Assembly (NCBI RefSeq): GCF_016545825.1
Contig: NC_052618.1
Span: 2,606,461 to 2,670,460 of the forward strand
DNA from: Eucalyptus grandis
Taxonomy: Eukaryota > Streptophyta > Magnoliopsida > Myrtales > Myrtaceae
DNA length: 64,000 nucleotides
Reading direction: 5' to 3'
The first letter of the stretch is position 1, and each line of letters opens with the position of its first letter. A model generated the notes under the pieces. That model was given only the letters and a program-made list of their open reading frames with translations, ran no database searches and had not been told where the DNA came from. This document shows positions 11,248-23,452 of this stretch, piece by piece. A program made the translations under genes and the position numbers.

Positions 11248-12700
11248 ATCTCTCTATTTTCCCTCTCTTTTTCCCGGCGCGACTTTCTCGGGAAAGTTGG
11301 GGAAGAAATTGAGGGAAAATGGCGAGGGCCTTCTTATCTCGGCATAGCCGTTGGAAGGGACGAGAGAGACGGGGCTGTTTGGACTTGGGGGCTAATGAAT
11401 GCCCGACGAGGATACCGTGTCCTGGAGCGCGTCCCTCACACGCCGCACGGTGCATCCATGGCGAGGCCAGGCCAGGCCAGGGCTTGGGTTTGGAAAAGGT
11501 CATCAGATGGGGTCGGGTTCTCGTGAGTTCCCGACCACAAGAATCCTCCTCTTCCATTGCAGCTCCCGACCTCTATCAGTATCAGCATTTCTTGCCTAAA
11601 TCCCCTTTGTTCTTCTTCGAGTCGCGTTGCAGTTCACTCCTTTTTGGGCTTCTCCGAGCTCTGGTCATGTCAAGTTTCTCGCTTTCGCTGGTGAGGTGCG
11701 GACCCTTCGCTCTGATTTTGCTTTGTTATTGCTTGATTCGTGCCGTCGTTTCTCTTTTGGGTATGGCTTGATTGCCGTTCCGGTTGGTGGGGGGTATGAT
11801 CTTTTGATGCTAATCTTTATTTAACTGTTGGGACGAACTTGATTCGCGCAGTTATGACCTGCCGGCTGCTGTTGAATTCGACTGAGAATCTGCCTGGCCG
11901 TGCTTTTGATCTTGTCTGGTTTTAGATGCATCGCTCCAACTCGCTAAATTTTGGTGAATGTTTTGATTGAAGAGGTTGAAATCACCGGGTTGTCTTTAGG
12001 CGCTACCGTGGCTTGCTGTTTTGAAAATTAGAGCTAAGCTAAGCTCCACCATGTTGTAGGACATTTTTCATCCTAGTTTCGATTTCGGAGATTGTCGCTT
12101 TAAGGAGATATACAGTTTTCATCGCCTGCTTAGTACGTGGTGAAAAGTATGGATCCATATTAAGGTTACGTTTTGTCTGTGATGGGAATAATTAGGTGTC
12201 ATAAGAGATCCCGTGAAAATAAGCATAAAATTGCCGAGCATTACGGTTATATCAAATCATCCGTCTACGGAGATAGGTAGCAGCCTTCTTACTGCCTTTA
12301 TTGTAGGAGATATTGTGGTTTACAAGTTTCTGAGTGGCATGGCAATATTTAAATTAGATTTCAGTTTCTTAGGGCCAAATGTTGCCACTTCTCTAATTGA
12401 AAAAGCAGTGCTGCACTTACTCTTCACGCATGCACCTCATTCCGGTAAGATCTCTTTCTCCATAACGAACTTATTTTGATTGTATTTTCATGTTAAAAAA
12501 CTTGAACCTAAAGTCACGAATTGATATGGGCTTGTAAATCTAGGCTTAATCCATTAGCCAAACTTAGGTTCAACCCCGAAAATTGGTCGTGACAGAACTT
12601 GGGGACTTGAGTTAAAACTCTTAGACTTAGGCCAATTTTTCTTTTCTTTGAAAAATGTTTCCGAGATTCCAGTACTTTAAGGTGTTAAATATTCTTTGCA
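11248..12700. other. Leader/intron-like DNA, part of the gene-fragment cluster
   Basis: From about 11450 the sequence is like a plant 5' UTR: mixed GC, CT-rich, with a splice-donor-like GTGAGGTGCG near 11692. From there to about 12690 it is T-rich and intron-like, ending in TTCTTTGCAG before GATGTGAGG. This could be the captured leader and first intron of another gene. No coding exon in it is identifiable. Confidence 0.35.
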
Positions 12701-15700
12701 GGATGTGAGGTATAAGGGGAAGTGTTTGCTGACAAAGCACACACAACCCGTTCATGATTATTTAGATGGTGTTGAGAGGATGAAGACCGCATGCTCGCGT
12801 ACGAGTCGCCCATCTCAATTCCAAAGTTTCTTTCATGGTGTCAAGAGTACCCACCTCGGTCCGCATGCTTAACCCGGAACCAGCTCATGAGGACCCGATA
12901 TCCACAAGCCCGTAAGATCATCCTTGTGGCTCCACGATAAGCCTTTGTCTTACCATGTGCATGTCTATGTGATTGCCATTGATTTTTCTTGGTGAAGTTC
13001 TTCTATCCCTATACTATGCAATTTCTACTTTTGGTCCATCCATGACAATCTAGGTTATTCGCTTTGATCTAATTCATTTGTCAATTAGAAATCAAATGAG
13101 AATTGCCATGCAATGAATTATTTGCCCAAAAAAAAAAACTCTGAGAATTTGTTTTCAATTCATGTTTAGGAAATTTGGTCTTGTTGGGTGCCTAGCCTAG
13201 TCCATTTATAGAAAATGCCCTTCTTGTAAGAACTTTCATGAATAAATGAAAAAAAATGGAAAAATCAAGATCATGGATCGACTTTCTATTTACCCTCATG
13301 TTTACTATTTGAATTAGGTGATTATGGAAACGATCCCGTCACCCATCCGTTCACGATCGAGTTAAAATGACGGATAAAAAAGAGTTTATCTCATCAAGCA
13401 AAAATGTTGCTCTATCTTTATGAGAAATTGCGACTTTAAGAGAACCAAGAAGACCTTTTGAATATTTTCCTGAGGTAGTCGAGTTTGATGCCATCATGAA
13501 AGATAGCTACATATCTAGATGGAAGAATATCTGACCTGAAGGGTTTGCCTTCAAGGAGGGTGAAGAATGTACACATGATTCATGGTCCTAAGTTGTTCCA
13601 TTTCCCTCATTTAATTGCAATACAGTTACAAGTTTTGTTTTGAGGATATGATGGGGTACACCAAACTAGCCCGGTGACGATATCCAACAATGAAAAGAAA
13701 ATATCATCCAAGGAGAATTCCAGGACTTTTCATCTATCCAAAAAATTCCAAAAGAACAAAAAAAAGAAGATCATTTTTCAAGCCATTTCCAAAAGCACTG
13801 CATTAGGTTACTCTGGTTTTTCTAACTCATTTACTTCATGTCTCAGAGCATAACATTGATTTGGGAACATACATCCGAGAGGAAAATAGACGTTGATCAT
13901 TTCCAACTGATCTTGATGACATATCCCAAGAGTGAAGAAAATCATCTTGATTCCAAAGTTGATATGTGGCACATCTCATAACAATTTGTGTGAGATGTCA
14001 TTCTCGGTGAAGTTTCTCATTTCATGAGAAAATAATGGAACAAATCAAAAAGAGGATTCTGTCTTGGATGAAATGTCTGAATATAATTAATTCTAGAATT
14101 GACACTCTATTCTTTTCCTTGCAGACGAATTGGGGGCACTAAGGATTCTAGTAGTGACATGACTGAGACAAAATCTCAATCCGAGCCAAAATGGTTGTGC
14201 AATTTGAGTTTACTTTGAGTTGTATACTATCCTATTCATGCACGTTCTCTTGTGCAGGAGCAAAGCCAGAATGGAGTATTCATCAAATCAAAAAAGCGGA
14301 TTTTCACTTTTGATTGATAGAGACAATCCAAGGACATCCATTGCTAAGACAATCCCTTCGTGAAAAATGAATGCTTGAAATCATCTTTTTGAGTGTAGTA
14401 AATTGTTTGTTTTGAAATCACAAACGCTTTTTTATGCTTAAAGTTGCTGACGAAAAGAAAATTTTCATATTGATTTAGCTCACCAATTTCATGTGAGATT
14501 TGTCAAGATAGACAATTTAATGGGAGTGACATCAATGTCGTGTCAAGCATGATGAAAGGCAAGCCTTATCCTATACACAATCCCCTACTTATTCACTCTG
14601 TGAGATGAGGTAGGAAGTTCCATATCTATAAGGTAAAGAGTTCTCTTCTAACCTAAATGATGAGGGGCTGCCCATTGCTTAACCACTTTGAGCCTTATAC
14701 ACTTGTGAAGATTTTTTTTTAAAGTTATCCCTGTCAAAAACCACCCCACATTGGGGCAAATTGAGGGTAAGACAGCACCATAAAGTTGGATTGAAATTTT
14801 CTTCAATTTTCAAGTCGTGCTATTACATTGAATTCATATGGTAATTCTAAGTGCCTTTTTAGGATGACGAGAGCATTTCTTTTCTATCCTACATACTTGT
14901 ATCCTTTTGCATAGCCCACTTGAGCCTGCAATTTCATTTCTTTTAAAAACCCGTTCCCCTCAAAGTTTGGAATGTCATTTAAAGTGTAATTGCTTGAACA
15001 TGCATTCAAAATAGAATTAAGGGGCCAGTGTGCCTGGTAAAAGCAAGGCCAATGCTCATGAAAAAAAAAAAAAAATGAATAAAATGAATAAGAACTATGC
15101 CCATAGATGAAAAGAGAGTCACTTCAAGAATTGAATCTGGCATAAAGAACTCAAAAGTTGAGTTTTTTACAATCAATGGGGCATTTCATGAAGACAATCC
15201 CCAATGATGAAAAAGAAAACCGTTGTCCTTTCATTTCAACCCATGAACCTAGCCTATACTTGAATTAACATAGGAGTTCATATGTTTATAAGCATCACTC
15301 AAGAAGTGCGAGCAAGATTATTTCTTTCTCATTTTGCAGTTCTGACTTGTAAACCCGGAGATGATTAAAGAGTTGTTCTTTCAATAGCCTTGACTCAAGA
15401 GTCCCTTTGCTAAGCCGCTGACCAAGCCCCACATTACGTCCCTATTAAAGACCTCTCAGATTGGTAAAGTCAGAATACTTGGACCTTTGTTGGCATGGGA
15501 TGATAGTGGGAGATGGAGGATTCTCATAAAATAGCCTGAGAGTGAGTGAAAGTCCTTTCTAATTGAAGGTCCTCATCCACTTAAAATGGCTGTTACGATG
15601 AGGGAGTTTAGCAAAGGAATGACCAAGGTACATTTCCTGTATCAATTGATCCTGTATCAGTTAATGTGATTTTATAATTTGCATGATGCACTCTTTCCTA

Positions 15701-16166
15701 TGGGGGTTTTGTCAACTGTATATTTGCATAGTAATATTCCTTTTGTTGTCAACATTCATATTCAAAATGAGGAGCCTATATTCAAGCTTTTTCTGATAGT
15801 AAATGGGTGTTGAGAGACAATGGAAACTTTATCTCCTTTTCTGCTTTATCATCTTCAAATTATGCTGATAGTTTGAAGAGTGGATGAGAAATAAGATAAT
15901 GAAATGAACGACTATATCAATATGATCTTATAGTGCACAATTAAGGAACATTGTCTTAAGCAATTTGGGAATGTTAGTTCTCCACTTCTTGCTCACTTGC
16001 TGGAATATGGCTTGCAAAGTGGAAAAAAGTTGGAAATGCAAATTGTGGAATATTTTTGTTAAAGTTGTGAAATGATGGTTGTGGAGTAGCCTTGCATCCT
16101 GCAGCATACGAATAGCAGAGGTATATATTTGATTGCTGAATGCAGTTTGTTTATATGAATATATAG
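12701..16166. other. Unassigned, probably degenerate retroelement or captured intron DNA
   Basis: No coherent reading frame. Phrases such as CACATTGGGGCAAATTGAGG (about 14738) and an A-rich run near 15060 recall non-coding ends of plant gypsy elements, but I cannot place it in a family. The stretch just before 16167 (…TATATAG) acts as the 3' end of an intron for the VPS24-like exon. Confidence 0.3.
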
Positions 16167-16522
16167 GCTGGTGTGGTGGAAGAATTTGTGAATGACGGCT
16201 CTTGACACGGAGGACATAAAAGGGGGAGATAGATGAAAAGGTTGATAAGATCTTGACAGCCATAGCCACTGAGACAGCTGCTCAACTTCCAGGGGCAGTG
16301 AGGAAGCAAAAGGTGAAGCAATCTACTGCAGAAGAAGTATTTCTGCTGGTTCCCTTACTGATGGAACTTATTTTTGGTTATTCTTTTATTTCCCCGGTAG
16401 GAAGCTAACCGGGAAACAATCACTGCTGCATTCTTACTTTTTTCATGTGCCAATGAATTTGGAATTTGTAGGACAAAGCGGTAGCCGAAGGTGTTGATGA
16501 TGAGGAAGAACTAGGACAGTAG
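16167..16522 (+). pseudogene. VPS24/CHMP3-like ESCRT-III subunit, 3' gene fragment with intron
   Basis: Two exon-like blocks from the C-terminal half of a Snf7-family protein. VPS24 co-polymerises with other ESCRT-III subunits at endosomes for membrane scission. The first block (16167-16336) follows a TATATAG acceptor and encodes GVVEEFVND, then after two one-base frame shifts EIDEKVDKILTAIATETAAQ and VRKQKVK. It is followed by a GT-AG intron (16337-16471). The second block (16472-16522) encodes the acidic DKAVAEGVDDEEELGQ and a TAG. Normal VPS24 proteins continue with an alpha-helical MIM1-type tail after this acidic stretch. That tail is absent, so the sequence diverges after EEEL. The N-terminal basic helix is also missing. 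Because the intron is retained, this is a DNA-level copy and not a processed pseudogene. Confidence 0.72.
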
Positions 16523-16782
16523 AAAAATATGAGGTGGTCTTGGACTTGCCAAGTCAGCATGGCCTTTGACCACTCACAAGGCGCCACATGGAGGCATGGG
16601 CCTGCTGGATGTCTTTTGTCACCTTGCTGGTACCTTAGGATTGCCTAGGATTCTCATTTACAAGGTAGACTGCACTTTCTTGGTTTCTTTTGGTTTTTAA
16701 TGAAATAGTGGCTGTCTTGTGGAACGGACTTAATGTAAGCATTTCTTCTGTTCATGTGTTGATGTGATGGTAATTATTGCAG
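16523..16782. other. Junction and captured-intron sequence
   Basis: No coding signal. The second half ends in ATTATTGCAG, a good splice acceptor for the next exon. It is therefore probably the tail of an intron of the AIRP2-like gene, joined somewhere in 16523-16640 to the VPS24 fragment. Confidence 0.45.
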
Positions 16783-16849
16783 GCTTATGTAGATGGCAAG
16801 ACAACCGTGTCCATTCATGAAAGAAAAGCTAGCATTAAAGAGTTCTATG
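16783..16849 (+). pseudogene. AIRP2-like RING E3 ubiquitin ligase, single internal exon
   Basis: A 67-bp exon between a perfect AG acceptor and a GT donor (GTTAGTGG) encodes AYVDGKTTVSIHERKASIKE followed by FY. This matches the conserved region upstream of the RING domain in plant AIRP2-type E3 ligases, which have been linked to abscisic-acid and drought responses. No RING cysteines or other exons are found nearby. The flanks look like intron. A 67-bp exon ending in split-codon phase 1 fits the family motif, where a small residue follows FY. An isolated exon with both splice sites intact indicates duplication or capture of genomic DNA. Confidence 0.6.
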
Positions 16850-17160
16850 GTTAGTGGAACGGAGTTCTTTTTCTTTCATTCACTCTCAATACCACTGTTT
16901 TCATAAAATACTATCTCAAAGAAGATTTTGCCTGTATCGTACAACAACCTTCACTTTTCATGACTAGGTGTGATATTTCCCTCCCTTGCAACTTCTCGAA
17001 GGAATAATTGACATGGAAGAGAGGAAACAAAAAAAGTGTGTGCCACCAAGTACGAAAGAAAAGATGAACTAGACAAGGGAAAGCTATATGAAATGGATAT
17101 TAAGATAGAAGAGGAATGTGGTATTTGCATGGGGATGAGTAGAGGGTTGTATTGCCGCAT
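16850..17160. other. Intron-like DNA up to the palindrome
   Basis: T-rich, then purine-rich. No gene. The boundary with the large palindrome is at about 17160. Confidence 0.4.
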
Positions 17161-17876
17161 TAGAAAAATTGGAAAACCCTTTGAAGAACCAAAACCTAAA
17201 ATTGGATAAGCCTTTAGGGCTCTATAATAGGGATTCTTGTTAAGCTTTATCTTGTTTTCTTTTTCAAGGATAATTTAGGATACTTGCATATTTTTTATTA
17301 TGATTATATAATCGAATGCATTTTTTAATATTTTGGTGTTATTTTCCTACGCTTTCCAATCTTCTTCCACCCTTTGTCCTCCGCTTTTCTCACCACTGCT
17401 TCTGTTTGAATCGCCACCGGTCATCTCTTCCGACTTACTCGATCTTTAGGTACTCTCTCCGGGACTGTGCTTGTTCATTTGCGCTTCTGGTGGCACTTGT
17501 TCAGTATGTATGCATTACAGGCCCTCCGCATTCTTTCTCCCCCCCACCCCCCCCCCACCCCCACCCTCCCCTCTCTCCCTATGTCTTGGTTGTTTGTTTG
17601 GTGTCACCGTGCTTTTCTCTTTCTTTTCCTAGCTTTTAGTTGCCTTCGTGCTTGAGCTATGTTGGTTAATGTTAGGTTCATGAGTTCTTGTGTGCTCGGT
17701 TATCCTAATTTGCAAAATGATCTCATGAAAGTTCTGTTATAGAGAGAGCGAGATGGAGAGAGAAAGGGAGGGAGGGAACCGTAGCACTTTATGATTTGTA
17801 GCTAGAATGATGGATGCCATAGTACCTACCATTTTGTATGTGAATTGTTAATTTCAATCAAAATTTTGTTCTACCA

Positions 17877-18159
17877 TTACATCATTACATTTTGTACACA
17901 CACAACCTGCGGCCAAACCCAAGCAGCACTAAGGAAACCTTAAGAGATACCGAGAGAAGGAACCCGCATGGGGAACGACCTGTGGTAATCCTATCTTGGT
18001 CCCACTCATTCCAATTAGTGATAAAGAGGACTGTCCAACATAAATATGGATAGGGAAACTCTTTTGACCTAATTGGGATGGGAGCCTTAAGCCTTTAGAT
18101 TTCTCACCGTAATAGTGTTGAACCTCACAAGTTGCATTTGACATGTGATTGACACACTT
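17877..18159. repeat. Direct repeat 1a inside the left arm
   Basis: About 280 bp, starting with TTACATCAT and ending in GTGATTGACACACTT. It matches 20638-20918 in the same orientation at moderate identity (my rough impression, about 75%). Short ORFs here are not supported by any family. Confidence 0.75.
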
Positions 18160-20637
18160 TCATCCTCTTCTAAATTAGAATCTTGATTAGGAAAGTCACG
18201 ACGAAAATGAAGTTAGGGTGCATTTGGTTTAACTTTTAATGAAGGCTTTTAGGAGATGTAAATGCCTTTAGTTGAAAGGGATATGGTGAAATGCAAATAT
18301 TGTTTGGTAACTGTAATTAAAAAGTGTCTTGCAATGAGAAAATGCCGTTTGGTAAACATATGTTTGAAGAGTCCTTTGGTGTGATTAATTTAACTTTTTT
18401 GATTTTAATTTGTTTAAAATTAAAAAAGATGATGATTGTAACTTTAATATTCTTGCATTGACATAATGTAAAAGAAACATATTTACAAATTAGCGAGAAT
18501 ATTCCATATCTTTTTCAATAAATCAAAGGCTCACTCAATTTATGAGCATAGCGAGAAATAGACATGGTTGAACACTTATTGACAATCCATAGGGAAATCT
18601 TAATCAAGTGATGATACACAAATATATTTTAACAAGAAATTTGAGTAGAATCAATCAAGACAAGCACAATTGAAGATTGCAGATGTAATTCTACTAGAAG
18701 CTTGGTGGGTGGTTTACATAAAATTGCTGTTGAACACCCATAATCACTGGTTGGATCACTAACTTTTCACAGACCAAAAGTAGATTAACAAAAGTGAAGA
18801 ACAAGTTCTACATATACCTAGTTTGACATAAATATTTTGGTGACTATTCCATGACACAAGAGTACAAGCAAGTAAATTTCAATGGTTCTTGGTCATGACC
18901 CAATAGTATCGGTCCTTTTTGTTTAGTGTCGGCTTGCCTCCATTCTATGATCATCTCTAGCATCTATATGATGACCTTACTATTCATCAACCTCTTTATA
19001 CTTATCAAGTTTAACCATTTTGTCTTTCCCCCACCCAAATATCAACAACATACCATTGAAGCTTGCATCAAACCAGAGTGCTTGTAAAGTTCACTCTATC
19101 ACTTTATAAGCTTAGGATTGATGTGATATAATAAAACTTTTTTTGAGTTGTATCATAAAAGATGAATTTATAAGAAAATGTAATCGAAAAAGAGATTAAC
19201 ACTTGAATTTTTAGTAGAATCAGGTCGTTTAAATATAGTAAATTACAAAATACTATTAATCTAAGATCACTTGAATAGTTACAACTTAGAAACTATTAAC
19301 AACTACTTAGAATTACAAAGAAGGCCTCAACAACTATTGTTGACCCTGAATTCCTATTTGTAATAAAAGGCAGCTGTTTTTGACAAACTATCTAACCTAA
19401 TAGAGTTCTAAATAGACTTAGCAAGTTTCTCCCTGCTAATTATCACCTATGCTGTTCAATCTTGAAAAAATGTTTTGGTCCAACTCAAATGTATGACAAG
19501 AGTTTTAATCAATTAAAATAAGAAACTTTTCATAAATTTGGAATCAACACACCGAAGCTCCATTGTTCATGAACTTGAATAATACAATGCTCTAAGAATA
19601 GCAAAAAAATTATTTTCACTGGAAAAGCTAATATGCGTGAAAGTCGTGGATTATCTTTATCAACCTATCTCATGGAATTACCATTTTCAAGACCAAATTT
19701 TAATATTTTACCATTTGCTTTAATCAAATAATACAAGAATCGAAAGGCTGGATCTTGAGCTCTTTAAAAAACATGACAACATGGGCGTTTTCTATTGGAT
19801 AAAGCTTGTGTTTACGACATGAACAAAAAACCCTAGATCATGATGCAATCTAAGTCCAGGAATTAGAAAAGCCAAACATACACAAAATCACCCAATCTAC
19901 TTCTAATACATTGCTCTTTTCCATCTCCATCAAAAGTCATCTTTTCAATCAAGCACATCATCGAATGTATCATTCATGAAATCACCATATGCTTAAGAAT
20001 CATAATTAAAAAAAGCACAACAAGAAGGGATCGAAGCGAGAAAAAAAAACTTTGATTCAGGGGTAAGACAAGAGAATCAATCAAGAGAGAGGCAAACATG
20101 AGAGAAGTAAGTGATTGTTGAGCAACGAGAGAAGTAGCCGAGAGAGGGTGATCAGAGAGGTGAGCTTTGAAGAAGAGCAAAGCCAGAGAGACGCAACTTC
20201 AAAGAGGAGTGAGATATAAAAGGCGAGAGGTGAGGAATAAATCTAGGATTTTAAAGAGGATAACAAAGGCAAAATAAAAATTTTCATTGATGAATCCACC
20301 AGCATGCTGATAATGCTAAATTGCCCAAGATAGCCTCTTACTTGCCTTAGGCTTCCAGCCATTTAAAGGCCAACTTTGCTTTAATGTGGTTTCCAAATTT
20401 TTTCTCAGACACTTATATTTTTGCCCAAGGAGCTTTAGATACCCAATGCCACTTGGAAAAGCCCCTCCCAAATGCACTCTTAGTCTGCTAACATTTGTTA
20501 AATGTTTTTGTAAGTTATGAGTTACAAGAGGTGGCGTGATTGTAAATCATTGTTTTGTAGGTAGTGAAAAGAATGTATATGAATGTATGTGGGAATTATA
20601 TTGAAGTGTTGGTTGATCTTGATATAAATATATGTTT

Positions 20638-20918
20638 CATTACATCACTATACTTCGCACACACATAACTTGTAGCTAAAACCCAATCTACACTTTAGAA
20701 ACCCTTAGGAGCCAAGACGAGGAACCCGCATGGGAAACTACCCATGGTAATCCTCTCTTGGTCTTGCTCATTCCAATTAGTGATAAAGGGAACTGATTGT
20801 TCGCAAATATGGATAGAGAAATTCTTATTACCTATTTGGAATGAGAGCAAGTCATCAAGAATCCTACCAGTAGGTGTCGAACCTCACAATTTGCATGTGA
20901 CGTGTGATTGACACACTT
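20638..20918. repeat. Direct repeat 1b inside the left arm
   Basis: Partner of 17877-18159. The pair encloses about 2.5 kb, so they could be decayed LTRs of a small non-autonomous retrotransposon. No primer site or polypurine tract was identified to prove it. A related copy is present in the right arm around 24990-25270. Confidence 0.7.
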
Positions 20919-21108
20919 CTCTTCTACTTATTTTGTAAGTCTTGTCTCAATCCTAAATTACCATAATTTCATAAATAATGTAATTTCCTATTGTAAATAT
21001 TTTTTTCATAAGAGACCGTGATTGATTGAAATGTCTACTTAGGCCTTGATATAATGGATGCTTCTAAGGATGCTTCTGATCTTGGAATCATCCTCATCCA
21101 GAAGGAAG

Positions 21109-21980
21109 TAGGGGTGATCGGTTCCCCGTTCGGTCGGTTCCCGGTTTCACCTTGGAACCGGACCGGGAGAATCGGTTCCCAATTTTAGGAACCGTGGACC
21201 GGATCGTTTGGTCCTAGGACCGAGAACCGGACCGGACCATCGGTTCCGGTCCGGTCCGGTCCGGTCCAAAAGAATTGGTACTTTCTTTTTTCACTAAAGA
21301 ATGACCATTCACTAAAGAATAATCATGCTCCGGACCGATCAATCAAATTCGGTTTCCAAGCAATCTAATAAAACTACTCACACATGTTTCCACGTACAAA
21401 ATATTCAAACTTCACTTGTGTGAATATCAATCATAGTTTATGTGTTTCATGCTTAATTTTAAGCATAAAACCCATGAACAACGTGATTAAAGGTTGTGCT
21501 TGGCTTAGGTTTTATAGACAATCTCTCTTCTATACTTTGAATGTTTAATCGATATGAGACTTTTAAGGCTTGAAGTGCCTTGTCGTTTGCAAGTGAGGGG
21601 AGCAAGAGAGAGAGTGTGAGCATGAGGAGAGTTTTTTCTATAAATAAAGAGTAACAACAAGAGTTTTGGTGGTCTCTTGGCCACATAAGAGGTTGTTACC
21701 TCAATTGCAATTCCGATTACAATAAGTTTCATATATAATATTCATATATTATATGTGTTTATATATTATATGAATATAAATTATATATAAAAATTTGGTC
21801 CGGTCCGGTTGGTTCGGTTCCCACCTTGGAATCGGGACCCGGACCAACCAGCCGCCGGTTCCAAGATTAGGAACCGGGAACCGGGAACCGAACCGCCGAC
21901 CGTGGGAACCGCCCAAAACCGGCCGGTCCAGTCCAGTTCGGTCCGGTCCCGGTTCGAGCGGTTTCCGTTGCACACCCCTA
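21109..21980. mobile_element. Non-autonomous hAT element, 872 bp, with TSD and empty site
   Basis: Termini are TAGGGGTGATCGGTTCC on the left and, on the complementary strand of the right end, TAGGGGTGTGCAACGG, typical of plant hAT MITE-like elements. The 8-bp TSD is GAAGGAAG (21101-21108) and GAATGAAG (21981-21988), one mismatch. The right palindrome arm has a single GAAGGAAG at the equivalent place (about 24783-24795, reverse strand), which is the unoccupied site. Subterminal regions are packed with CCGGT/ACCGG words, including a perfect array at 21245-21267. The AT-rich middle has no transposase. Mobility would need a hAT transposase in trans. Confidence 0.9.
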
Positions 21981-23257
21981 GAATGAAGTTCTTTTGGAAA
22001 TGTGGGATGAGCTTGATAAAAGCAAACAAGATTATGTGGAGCAGAAGATTGGATGCCTTATCTCTATCTTGCATGTAGAGCCACAAGTTGCATTGTTTAA
22101 GGCTCTAGCTCATTTTTGGAATGCAATGACATTTACATTCGTGTTTGGTAATAAATATGAGTTAACCCCAACTTTAGAGAAGTATGACATCATCATCAAT
22201 AGGCAGATGACTTCTTTTGGGTCAGTTAGACCACCAATTGATCTAGATCTTGTGCCAACACTAAGCGAGTTTTTGCAAGTAAGAGCCATCAAGATTAGAG
22301 ATGCTATGCGAGGTAGCTGAAAGGCCATTCCTTTGTCTTATTTAAAGCTTACCATCGCTAAATTGTCCATGAAGTCAATCCAAAGAGCTACAGTTTTCCT
22401 TTTAGCATTCTTTGAATTCGTCATCTATCCTCATACATAAAAAACAATGAATCATCAAGTGACTTATATTGTGAAACGGGTATGTCAACTCAAGGGATTT
22501 ACAAACATGATTTTGGCTTAAACATTTCTTTCATTCTCTCGCTTTAAAGAAAAAAACGTATTCGGTCCTTAGAGTCCCGATAGGATTTCTTCAAGTTTGG
22601 TTTCTTTCTCACATAAAAAATTTTGTGGAAGCATGATGATTTATCAAGTTAATAAAGATTCGCACCTTCTTTCTAAGCTCAAAGGCATAGAAAAACTTCT
22701 CAATTCATGGTTATTTCCTTTTTGGTTTGATTTCTCGAAACTTTTTACTCCTAAGCAAATCTTATGGCAAGCCCATTGGGTTGGATTTCTCAAGGCACGC
22801 TTTACTACGGGCTTGATGACCCCATCCCACTTTTGGGACTTACGGGGTCTACATCATATTACTCTTTGAGAGTTGCTCGCCAGTATCGCATGCTCCAAGA
22901 AATTCCCCTCCTCTAAAGTTGGGTTTATATCGTTTTGACTTCTGCAAAGAGGTTGTAAAAAAGGACCAAATTGAGCATTTGCAGAGAGAGGTGAACAAGA
23001 TCGATGAAATACTACACTGCTGTATATTGAGAGATGTCGAATGAGTGGTCACAGAATTGGAAGGCGAGATGAAATTACACCATGCCTTAAGAGACTATAT
23101 AATCCACTGTCCCGAGCCTGAGCTTAAGGTGATCATTCCCCATGTCCTCTCGAATCTGACTCCGAGAGAAGCCCATATGTGGAGGCTTATCAGAGAGAGG
23201 GATGAAGCTTTGGCCAAAATGGAATGTTTCGCAGAAGAGAACAAAATACTTCGTTGA
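21981..23257 (+). pseudogene. DUF7745-like protein, broken, left arm
   Basis: Several frames together recall plant DUF7745-type proteins, a family of unknown function common in repeat-rich plant DNA. An N-terminal part (21994-22320) contains ALAHFWNA and ELTPTLEKYDIII. A middle part (about 22700-22960) includes a version of YPLRVARQYHMLQE seen more clearly in the right arm. The C-terminal part (23045-23257) is charged and predicted coiled coil, with VTELEGEMKLHHALRDYI and ending in EENKILR. Stops and frame changes separate the parts. A recognisable domain order without any intact frame marks it as a pseudogene. The DUF7745 assignment is from motif memory and is moderate. Confidence 0.5.
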
Positions 23258-23336
23258 GAATTTTTTGATAATACTAGTTAGAGCTAGAATTCCGAGCACA
23301 TTTTATTAGAGCTTTTTCCATTCATACTAGTTTGAT

Positions 23337-23452
23337 GTATGACAAATACTTTTTCATATGTAATTTCTTTTGACTATATTAGTAGTAATGTATTAGTAGT
23401 AATGTATTGGGTTCTTGGTTTTTTAATGATACGTAAGGATTATCTTTCATGG
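23337..23452. other. Spacer at the centre of palindrome 1
   Basis: About 116 bp with no complement in the arms. It contains a small tandem repeat of TTAGTAGTAATGTA near 23378-23406. As the hairpin loop it is very short for arms of several kilobases. Confidence 0.75.

Larger units (their letters stand above)
17161..23336. repeat. Large inverted repeat 1, left arm
   Basis: The reverse complement of this arm is recognisable along 23453-27886. Anchors: outer end GAAAAATTGGAAAACCCTTT (about 17163, complement at about 27865-27884); the region around GGAACCCGCATGG and CATTCCAATTAGTGATAAAG; the DUF7745-like region; and inner end GAGCTTTTTCCATTCAT (to 23336, complement from 23453). The arm is longer than its partner mainly because of an 872-bp hAT insertion (21109-21980) and a segment of about 690 bp (about 18080-18770) that the right arm lacks. 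It also holds leader-like CT-rich DNA at 17316-17660 (mirrored at 27400-27690) and a possible promoter/leader on the minus strand around 20050-20225. Confidence 0.93.

Noticed and set aside
10862..11557. 231-aa minus-strand ORF overlapping the GT47/LRR junction
   Set aside because: It is in a different frame from the LRR-kinase frame (ATG 11247), has no family features, and exists because of high GC content.
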